Assembly: GCF_000158915.1 (NCBI RefSeq)
Contig: NZ_GG657754.1
Span: 8,897,600-8,950,819, forward strand
From: Streptomyces himastatinicus ATCC 53653
GTDB lineage: Bacteria; Actinomycetota; Actinomycetes; Streptomycetales; Streptomycetaceae
Direction of reading: 5' to 3'
Length of the DNA stretch: 53,220 nucleotides
Shown here: piece after piece, positions 48,001-53,220 of the stretch
Layout of the letters: every line of letters starts with the position of its first letter
How positions within the stretch are numbered: the first letter of the stretch is position 1
Notes under the pieces: generated by a model
The model's database searches: none
Seen by the model: only the letters and a program-made list of their open reading frames with translations
What the model was told of the DNA's origin: nothing
Program-made: the position numbers and the translations under genes

Positions 48001-51000
48001 GACGCTGGCGCCGAAGCGGGGGTGGAGTGGGTCCGGCACGCCGTGGGCGTGCTGGCCGCGGCCGGTCCCGTGGCGGAGGAGCGCCTTGAGGGTGTGTGGC
48101 CGCCCTCCGGGGCCGAGTCCGTGGATGTCGCCGAGGCGTACGAGCTGCTGTCCGGCGTGGGATACGGATACGGGCCCGTGTTCCGGGGCCTGCGCTCGGT
48201 GTGGCGAGCGGGCGACGAGCTGTTCGCCGAGGTCCAACTTCCGGCCGAACCCGACGCGTTCGGCGTTCACCCGGCGCTGTTGGATGCCGCGCTGCACCCG
48301 CTGCCGTCGGGTGACATGAAGGTGCCGTTCTCCTGGAGCGGGGTGCGACTGCACTCGGTGGGCGCGTCGGTCGTACGGGTGCGCCTGTCGCCGCGTGGCG
48401 ACGGGGCCGTGAGCGTGGCCGCGTTCGACGGCGCCGGTCTGCCGGTGGTGACGGTGGACGAGCTGCGCTTGCAGTCGATGTCGCAGGAGCAGCTGGGCTC
48501 CGCGGTGGCCGCCGACCCGCTGTACGAGGTGCGGTGGACGGATGTGCCGGTGCCGGACGGCTCCGGTGGGGTGCCGCCGGAGGTCGTGGTCGAGTATGTC
48601 GAGCCCGGTGGGGACGTCCGTACGAGCGTGGCCGAGGTGCTGGAGTCCGTCCAGCGCTTCCTGGCCGAGTCGGCGGACGCCGAGTCGGCGGACCGTGAGG
48701 ACACCCGGGGCGGGATGACGGGTACGCAGGATCCGGCGACGGCCGCGGTGTGGGGTCTGTTGCGTTCGGCGCAGGCCGAGCACCCCGGACGCATCGTGGT
48801 CGTCGACACGGCCGAAGGGGCGGACCCGAACGAAGCCGTGGCACTGGCCCTTGCTTCTGAGCCACAAGTCGCCCTGAAGGAAGGTCGGTTCCTCGTACCC
48901 CGACTGGTCGCGCACGCCCCTGAGGCGGCGACGGCGCCGGACTGGAAGCCGGACGGTACGGTCCTGATCACCGGTGCCGGTGGGGCGCTGGGCCAGTTGG
49001 TGGCCCGGCACCTGGTCGCCGAGCACGGCGTACGGCAACTGCTGCTGGTGAGCCGTCGGGGTGGCGAGGGTTCGGAGGAGCTGGTCGCCGAGCTGACGGA
49101 GGCCGGGGCGACGGTGGCCTTCGCGGCCTGCGACGTGGCCGATCGCGAGGCGCTGTCCGTGGCGTTGGCGGGCATTCCCGGTGAGCATCCGCTGACCGCT
49201 GTCATCCACGCGGCGGGTGTGCTGGATGACGGTGTGGTGACCGCGTTGACGCGTGAGCGGGTCGACACGGTGATGCGGCCGAAGGCCGACGGTGCCCGGC
49301 TGCTGGATGAGTTGACGCGTGATGCCGATCTGGCTGCCTTTGTGTTGTTCTCGTCGGCTGCCGGTGTGATGGGTACGGCGGGGCAGGGCAACTACGCTGC
49401 GGCCAACGCCTTCCTGGATGCGCTGGCGCTGTCGCGTCGGGCGGAGGGGCTGGCTGCCACGTCGATGGCCTGGGGGCTGTGGACCAGTGACAGCGCGATG
49501 ACCGCGCATCTGGACGACGCCGACATCGCCCGCCTTTCGCGCAGTGGCCTGGGGTCGATGTCGACGTCCCAGGGCCTCGCGCTCCTCGACGCGGCCCTCG
49601 CGGCCGACCGGCCGACCATCGTCCCGGCCCGCCTGGACCTGTCCGCCCTGCGGAACCATGCGGCGCGGGGCACCCTGCCCGCCGTCTTCAAGTCCCTGGT
49701 CCGCGCCCCGGCACGCCGTGCGGCGGCGGTCGTCGGCACCGGTCAGTCGTCGTCGTGGATCGCCGACATGGCGGCGCTGGACGACGGGGACCGTGCGGCC
49801 GCGTTGCTCGAACTGGTCGGCACGCAGGTCTCCTTGGTCCTCGGCCATGGTTCGGCGTTGTCGGTGGAGGCGGATCGTGCTTTCCGTGATCTGGGCTTCG
49901 ACTCGCTGACGGGTCTGGAGTTGCGGCAGCGGTTGCAGGCCGCGACCGGTCTGCGGCTGCCGTCGACGCTGGTCTTCGACTACCCCACGTCGAACGCGCT
50001 GGTCGGATTTCTGGAGGAGCAGATCCGGGGCACCGACGCGGCCCCGACCGGACCTGTGGCGGTCGCCACGGCCACCGACGACGACCCGGTCGTCATCGTC
50101 GGCATGGCCTGCCGACTGCCCGGCGGGATCGACTCCCCGCAGGCGTTGTGGCAGGCGGCCCTGGACGGCGTCGACGCGATCACCGAGTTCCCGGACGACC
50201 GCGGCTGGGACATCGCGGACCTCTACGACCCCGATCCCGACCGGGCAGGGAAGACGTACACGCGACAGGGGGGATTCCTGCACGACGCAGCGGTGTTCGA
50301 TCCCGGGTTCTTCGGGATCAGCCCGCGTGAGGCCGCGGCGATGGATCCGCAGCAGCGGCTGCTGCTGGAGACCGCCTGGGAGGCCCTGGAGCGGAGTGGC
50401 GTCGACCCGACCTCGCTGCGTGGCAGCAGGACCGGCGTGTTCACCGGACTGATGCCCATGGAGTACGGACCGCCGCTGCACGAGCCGATCGAGGGCATGG
50501 ACGGTTTCCGCATGCTCGGCAACGCGTCGAGCGTGGCGTCGGGTCGTATCGCGTATCAGCTGGGGCTCGAGGGTCCGGCGATGACGGTGGATACGGCGTG
50601 CTCGTCGTCGTTGGTGGCGTTGCATCTGGCGGCGCAGGCTCTGCGCAATGGTGAGTGCTCGTTGGCGCTGGCCGGTGGTGTGACGGTGATGTCGACGCCG
50701 ACGACGTTCGTGGAGTTCTCGCGGCAGCGGGCGATGTCGGTGGACGGCCGGTGCAAGGCGTTCTCCGATGACGCGGACGGTGCGGGGTGGTCGGAGGGTG
50801 TCGGGCTGCTCGTGGTCGAGCGGCTCTCGGACGCGCGGCGCAACGGCCATCAGATCCTGGCGGTCGTACGCGGCTCCGCGGTGAACCAGGACGGTGGCAG
50901 CAACGGTCTGACCGCGCCGAACGGCCCCTCGCAGCAGCGTGTGATCCGTGATGCGCTGGCCGGTGCGCGGTTGACGTCGGCGGATGTGGATGTGGTGGAG

Positions 51001-51261
51001 GCGCACGGTACGGGTACGTCGCTGGGCGACCCGATCGAGGCGCAGGCGCTGCTGGCGACGTACGGCCAGGGGCGGGATGAGGACCGGCCGTTGTGGCTGG
51101 GGTCGGTGAAGTCCAACATCGGGCACACCCAGGCCGCCGCGGGTGTCGCGGGCGTCATCAAGATGGTGCAGGCCATGAGGTACGGCGTCATGCCGCGCAC
51201 CCTGCACGCGGACACCCCCTCCCAGCACGTCGACTGGACATCGGGCCCGTCAGCCTGCTGA
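42019..51261 (+). CDS. Modular type I polyketide synthase, loading module plus modules 1-2 (frame broken at 51246)
   Basis: Encodes about 3080 residues before a premature TGA. The order is KSQ-AT-ACP (loading), KS-AT-DH-KR-ACP (module 1), then a KS that runs into the frameshift and continues as module 2. The frame is open back to 41866, but that would start inside a terminator hairpin; ATG 42019 (MNPSMSGVQETGG) or ATG 42031 precede the first KS at the usual distance. Neither has a recognisable ribosome site. No N-terminal docking coiled coil is seen, as expected for the first protein of an assembly line. The synthase should make a methyl-branched, unsaturated starter chain handed on to module 2. 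The preceding P450/ferredoxin and LuxR genes belong to the same cluster by position. Confidence 0.93.
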   Translation: MNPSMSGVQETGGARDTAIAVIGAACRVPSASSPAEFWRLLSEGTDAVSPWPTERGEGSRSWRGGFLDEVGTFDAAFFGMEPDEAAAVDPQQRLALELVWEAMEDAGVRGERLRGSRTGVFVGVSSDDYAALAARGDRAGRGELHDFTGRHRAIVANRVSWSFGLQGPSLAVDAAQASSLVAVHLACESLRRGDSDLAFAGGVNLILSADSMRTTAGLGALSAKGRCAAFDESADGFVRGEGGGVVLLKPLARAVADGDPIYCVIQGSAVNNDGGGDRLTDPDVAGQRDVLHRAYADARISPETVQYVELHGTGTPVGDPVEAAAVSDVIGRSSGDRGPLRVGSVKTNVGHLEAAAGIVGLLKAALSLRHRQLPPSLHFSTPNPAIPLAELNLRVQTELDAWPAPDAPLVAGVSSFGIGGTNCHVVLAEAPYTGRPDTAVNRPETARPVPWVLSARTGRALDAQATRLLTHLEQQPDTHVADIARSLAVGRSTFEHRAVVVGTDRDGLTSSLARLHDDAVNGIATSGRTAFLFSGGGSQRVGMGRELYETYPVFADALDEVLDHFVPGLDLREVLLGGLDDDAAADALDGMRYMQPALFAFQVALYRLVTSWGVTPDLLVGHSFGEIVAAHVSGALPLAHAAALVAARGELMEELPPGGAMIAVEATEEEALAALDGVDDVSIGVINGPRAVVLSGADEAVTRIADEFRARGHRTSRLRVQNAAHSPLTAPMLDEFARRIRGLAVSEPGIPIVSTVTGRTGAALTEDYWIGHLGATVRFHDAIAACREQGVTRFLELGPGSALTPLVPTSDTDLAVALQHRDRPEPQALLTGLAEAWCAGVSVDWAETVGEARTVGLPTYAFQRRRYWLDERPAAAEAEQHVSSATLALRERIGTEPDGFLIRWLADHMAETTGAAPADPDATFRDLGLDSVLSVQLRNRLVSATGLRMPASILFDYPTPSALAAHLHDQILGVLGTVDDTRTTAPVTTATDDDPIAIVGMACHLPGGIDSPQELWQALVTEVDATSEFPTDRGWDLAGLYDPDPDHPGTTYSRRGGFLAGATDFDAEFFGISPREAAAMDPQQRLLLETAWEALERSGVDPASLRGSRTGVFVGAMNMEYGPHLHAPVDGTEGFRLTGNTSSVASGRISYQLGLEGPAMTVDTACSSSLVALHLAVQSLRNGECSMALAGGVTVLSTPGMFVEFSRQRGLAADGRCKPFSDDADGTGWAEGVGMLVVERLSEAEKHGHQVLAVVRGSAVNQDGGSNGLTAPNGPSQQRVIRDALAGARLTSADVDVVEAHGTGTSLGDPIEAQALLATYGQGRDADRPLWLGSVKSNIGHTQAAAGVAGVIKMVQAMRNGVLPRSLHVSVPSRHVDWESGDVRVLTSHQEWPELERPRRSAVSSFGISGTNAHVILEAAPAEVGAAVQEVEPVRESSVPWVLSARSEAALAEQAARLLARVGDGADLDARDVGFTLAGGRAVLEHRAVVLGGDGAELKAGLAELAAGRLASNVVEGRAGAGASSGVVLVFPGQGSQWVGMARELLEFSPVFASRMAECAAALEPYVDGWSLLDVVRGGDEDVLRRVDVVQPVLFAVMVSLAELWGSLGVRPAAVVGHSQGEIAAACVAGGLSLEDAARVVALRSRAILRLSGRGGMVSVLAPEEQVAGRLSEGLQIAVVNGPEQVVVSGAPDELEVFLAGCEADGVQARRIAVDYASHSPQVEDLREELLDVLAGIEPRSGHVPLFSTVYGEVIDTADMDAEYWFTNLRETVRFDAALQKLLEAGHRVFVESSPHPVLVGAVTQAAEGSGVAGVTAVGTLRRREDERARLLQSVAEVFVAGVEVDWSSWVAGGRLVELPTYAFQRRRHWLPAGRSVVDAAGLGLRPAGHPLLGAAVPLAPQEGLVLTGQLSLHTHPWLEDHAVFGTVLLPGTAFVEMALRAGDEVGCAVVEELTLERPLVLSAEALVAMQVSVGAPDDRGRRSVSVHSRVQGADAGAEAGVEWVRHAVGVLAAAGPVAEERLEGVWPPSGAESVDVAEAYELLSGVGYGYGPVFRGLRSVWRAGDELFAEVQLPAEPDAFGVHPALLDAALHPLPSGDMKVPFSWSGVRLHSVGASVVRVRLSPRGDGAVSVAAFDGAGLPVVTVDELRLQSMSQEQLGSAVAADPLYEVRWTDVPVPDGSGGVPPEVVVEYVEPGGDVRTSVAEVLESVQRFLAESADAESADREDTRGGMTGTQDPATAAVWGLLRSAQAEHPGRIVVVDTAEGADPNEAVALALASEPQVALKEGRFLVPRLVAHAPEAATAPDWKPDGTVLITGAGGALGQLVARHLVAEHGVRQLLLVSRRGGEGSEELVAELTEAGATVAFAACDVADREALSVALAGIPGEHPLTAVIHAAGVLDDGVVTALTRERVDTVMRPKADGARLLDELTRDADLAAFVLFSSAAGVMGTAGQGNYAAANAFLDALALSRRAEGLAATSMAWGLWTSDSAMTAHLDDADIARLSRSGLGSMSTSQGLALLDAALAADRPTIVPARLDLSALRNHAARGTLPAVFKSLVRAPARRAAAVVGTGQSSSWIADMAALDDGDRAAALLELVGTQVSLVLGHGSALSVEADRAFRDLGFDSLTGLELRQRLQAATGLRLPSTLVFDYPTSNALVGFLEEQIRGTDAAPTGPVAVATATDDDPVVIVGMACRLPGGIDSPQALWQAALDGVDAITEFPDDRGWDIADLYDPDPDRAGKTYTRQGGFLHDAAVFDPGFFGISPREAAAMDPQQRLLLETAWEALERSGVDPTSLRGSRTGVFTGLMPMEYGPPLHEPIEGMDGFRMLGNASSVASGRIAYQLGLEGPAMTVDTACSSSLVALHLAAQALRNGECSLALAGGVTVMSTPTTFVEFSRQRAMSVDGRCKAFSDDADGAGWSEGVGLLVVERLSDARRNGHQILAVVRGSAVNQDGGSNGLTAPNGPSQQRVIRDALAGARLTSADVDVVEAHGTGTSLGDPIEAQALLATYGQGRDEDRPLWLGSVKSNIGHTQAAAGVAGVIKMVQAMRYGVMPRTLHADTPSQHVDWTSGPSAC
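42067..44930 (+). other. PKS loading module: KSQ, AT, ACP
   Basis: KSQ (residues ~17-430): the active-site Cys of TACSS is Gln (VDAAQASSL, Q176), the mark of decarboxylating loading ketosynthases, while both His motifs (VELHGTGT, TNVGHLEAAAG) remain. AT (~528-860): catalytic GHSFGE with Ser at ~623, but the substrate-selecting motif is NAAH (RVQNAAHSPL) instead of HAFH (malonyl) or YASH (methylmalonyl), and the usual GQGSQ is GGGSQ. ACP (~905-970): LGLDSVLSVQL, phosphopantetheine Ser ~931. A malonyl-type unit would be loaded and decarboxylated to form the starter; which one is not clear from these motifs. Confidence 0.88.
44995..50030 (+). other. PKS module 1: KS-AT(methylmalonyl)-DH-KR-ACP
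   Basis: KS: VDTACSSSL with active Cys ~1166, EAHGTGTSLGD and NIGHTQAAAG. AT: GHSQGE (Ser ~1619) plus YASH (~1716), the methylmalonyl-CoA signature. DH: HPWLEDHAVFGTVLLPG with catalytic His ~1922 and LLDAALHP Asp ~2089, so probably active. KR: GAGGALG cofactor motif, an LDD motif (~2402) typical of B-type stereochemistry, and catalytic GQGNYAAANAF Tyr ~2459. No enoylreductase lies between DH and KR. ACP: LGFDSLTGLEL, Ser ~2629. Predicted output is a 2-methyl-2-enoyl unit. Confidence 0.9.
45217..51180 (+). repeat. Near-identical KS-coding repeats in modules 1 and 2
   Basis: Blocks of the two ketosynthase coding regions are almost the same at the DNA level, for example 45241-45311 versus 50326-50396, and 45787-46080 versus 50878-51168 (the protein segments ISPREAAAMDPQQRLLLETAWEALERSG and VNQDGGSNGLTAPNGPSQQRVIRDALAGAR). 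They lie 5085-5091 bp apart. This is typical of recently duplicated or gene-converted PKS modules and is a known place for assembly mistakes. Confidence 0.85.
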
Positions 51262-53220
51262 CGTCACACCAGTCGTGGCCGGAGAGCGACCGGCCACGCC
51301 GTTCGGCGGTGTCGTCCTTCGGCATCAGCGGGAAGAACGCGCACGTGATCCTGGAAGCGGCGCCCGAGGACACCACGGCCCCGGACCCCGGCCCGGCGCC
51401 GGAAGCGCCGATGATCCCGTGGGCACTGTCGGCGAAGACCTCCGCCGGGGTACGGCGGCAGGCCGCACGGCTGCTCGCGCGGATCACCGACGACCCCGGC
51501 CTCGACCCCCGGGACGTCGGATACACCCTGGCCACGGGGCGGGCCCTGATGGAGCACCGGGCCGTCGTCCTGGGGGCCGGGCTCGACGAGCTGACCGGAT
51601 CGCTGACGGCCCTCGCCCGGGGCGAGGACGTGCCCGCCGCCGTGGCCGGTGCCGTCCCCGCCGCCGGAGCGGGCGGGCTCGCGCTGGTCTTCTCCGGCCA
51701 GGGCTCGCAGCGGCCCGGCACCGGCCGGGAGCTGTACGAGCGGTACCCGGTCTTCGCCGAGGCGTTCGACGCCGTGTGCGCGGCCGTGGACGAGCAGCTC
51801 GACGGGTACGCCGAACACCCGCTGCGCGACGTGGCGTTCGCCCCCGAGGGCTCCCCGCTGGCCCCGCTCCTCCAGCAGAGCATGTACACCCAGACCGGCC
51901 TGTTCGCGCTGGAGGTCGCGCTCCTCGAACTGCTCAAGGCGTGGGGGGTGCGCCCCGACCACGTCATGGGCCACTCCCTGGGTGAGGTCACCGCGGTGTA
52001 CGCGGCGGACGCGCTCTCGCTGGCCGACGCGTGCACCCTCGTGGCGGCGCGCGGTCGCCTCATGCAGGCCCTGCCGGAGGGCGGGGCGATGGTGGCCATC
52101 GCCGTCGCCGAGCAGGAGGCCGAGGCGTACATCGCGGAGGCGTCCCTCCAGGACGCCGTCGGGATCGCCGCGGTCAACGGGCCGCGGGCCGTGGTCGTCT
52201 CGGGTGACGAGGCCGCCGTGGTCGACGTCGCCGAGCATTTCCGGGCCGCGGGGCACCGGGTGCGCCGCCTCTCCGTCTCGCACGCGTTCCACTCGCACCG
52301 CATGGACGCGATGCTCGACGAGTTCGCCGACGTGGTCGCGGGACTCACCTTCCGGGCACCGCGGATCCCCGTGGTGTCGAACGTCACCGGCGGTCCGATC
52401 GACACTGAGCGCCTGTGCACCCCCCAGCACTGGGTGGAGCACGTCCGCCGGGGCGTCCGCTTCGCCGACGGCGTGCGGAGCCTGGCCGACCAGGGGGTCA
52501 CCGCCTACCTGGAAGTCGGCCCCGAGGCCGTGGTGACCCCGATGGTGCACGCCACCCTCGACGCGGTCCTCGGCGACGACGGATACGTGGCCGTGGCGGC
52601 GCTCAAGTCCGGTCAGGGGGAAGCCCTCGCGCTCACCCGGGCGCTCGCCCGGACGTTCGTCGCCGGTACACCGGTGGCGTGGGAGCTGCTGCTGCCCGGC
52701 GGACGCCGCACCGAACTGCCGGGCTACCCGTTCGCGGGACACCGCTACTGGCAGGACGCGTCCGAGTCGACGGTCGGCATCCGGGCCGCCGGTCTGAACG
52801 CCACCCGGCACCCGCTGCTCGGCGCGGCCGTGCACCTGGCCGACGGCCAGGCGGTGCTCACCGGCCGGGTACTGCCCGGCGCGCATCCCTGGCTCGCCGA
52901 CCACGCCGTGGGTGGCACCGTACTGCTGCCCGGCACCGCCTTCCTCGACCTGGCCCTCCACGCGGGCCACGAGGTGGGCTGCCCCCTCGTCGAGGAACTG
53001 ACGCTCCGGACGCCCCTGGTCCTGTCGGCCGGCACCGCCGTGAACCTCCAGGTCGCCCTCGGCGCCCCGGACGAGACGGGCCGCCGGTCCGTCACCGTCT
53101 ACTCCTCGCCCGCCGCGGTCTCCGGCACCGAGCCGCTGGGTCCGGCACGCGACCGGCACGCTGTCCGCGGCACCCCCGCCCGCCGCCGAAGCGTGGACCT
53201 GGGCCGCCTGCCGACGCCGA
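50080..53220 (+). CDS. PKS module 2 (KS-AT(malonyl)-DH...), frameshifted and cut by the window end
   Basis: The KS has active Cys near 50599 (VDTACSSSL). Near 51246 one C is missing (GGCCCGTC), so the long frame stops at 51261, while frame 3 continues VSLLTSHQSWPESDRPRRSAVSSFGISGKNAHVILEAAP, exactly the KS end. In that frame the AT has GHSLGE (51969) and SHAFHSHRMD (52278), the malonyl-CoA signature. The DH starts HPLLGAAV with HPWLADHAVGGTVLLPG. Around 53136 an extra base shifts the frame again: frame 1 reads WVRHATGTLSAAPPPAAEAWTW, the expected DH continuation, and a further G near 53190 would restore WPPADAE. The module is almost surely intact in the living strain. Domains after DH lie outside the window. 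Confidence 0.85.

Noticed and set aside
42364..51228. A 2954-residue open frame on the minus strand across the PKS gene
   Set aside because: It mirrors the PKS reading frame; in DNA with GC-rich third positions the antisense frame lacks stops. It has no domain motifs, and the plus strand has full catalytic motifs.

Overview
The window is high-GC actinomycete DNA. The GC-rich third codon positions, GTG/TTG starts, rare TTA codons, sugar ABC transporters without an ATPase gene, SpoIIE-type phosphatases, an Rhs/WXG100-like pair and a modular type I polyketide synthase all point to Streptomyces or a close relative. The species cannot be named from the sequence alone.

Layout. 1-9.6 kb is a signalling cluster: an interrupted MEDS/anti-sigma-factor gene, a MarR regulator, a GAF/SpoIIE phosphatase, a giant poly-HAMP hybrid histidine kinase with a frameshifted receiver, and an ANTAR/GAF/PAS/SpoIIE phosphatase. 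9.6-14.7 kb holds redox genes with divergent regulators: MmyB-type XRE/SDR, a quinone-oxidoreductase-like enzyme, and LysR opposite a beta-hydroxyacid-dehydrogenase/NTF2 fusion. 14.5-18.2 kb is a minus-strand XRE-cupin, FAD oxidase, POT transporter operon, with the oxidase broken by clustered indels. 18.2-25.5 kb is a carbohydrate locus: GH32-like hydrolase, LacI regulator, ABC binding protein and two permeases, then a secreted GH16 glucanase with ricin-B repeats behind a DasR-like site. 25.6-27.5 kb has two small hypothetical genes, then a decayed integration site: a tRNA-Pro 3' half, an integrase remnant and a PIN-toxin remnant. 27.5-32.4 kb is a WXG100-like gene, a decaying Rhs polymorphic toxin and a coupled immunity candidate. 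32.7-37.7 kb encodes a 1459-residue protein resembling effectors of extracellular contractile injection systems (eCIS), with a small leucine-rich-repeat protein 3 nt downstream. 37.8-39.4 kb is a TetR/SDR divergent pair. 39.6-53.2 kb is the start of a polyketide cluster: cytochrome P450, 3Fe-4S ferredoxin, NarL/LuxR-type regulator, then a PKS with a KSQ-AT-ACP loading module, a KS-AT(methylmalonyl)-DH-KR-ACP module, and a KS-AT(malonyl)-DH... module that runs off the window.

Systems. The first cluster has the parts of a partner-switching stress pathway: an anti-sigma kinase domain, two PP2C phosphatases and a multi-input kinase. The sugar locus would sense, import and hydrolyse an oligosaccharide, borrowing an ATPase encoded elsewhere. 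The Rhs and eCIS-like genes are inter-organism or cell-fate effector candidates. The PKS would decarboxylate a loaded acyl unit, add a methylmalonyl unit and reduce it to an alkene; the P450/ferredoxin pair would oxidise the product.

Caution. The window has many single-base indels and in-frame stops inside otherwise well-conserved coding sequence, often clustered and often in G/C runs: about 193, 6958-7033, 16530-16620, 26945, 27395, 27975, 31490, 32022, 51246, 53136 and 53190. Some of these genes look truly decayed (integrase, PIN, Rhs). Others (kinase receiver, oxidase, PKS) look more like draft-sequence errors.
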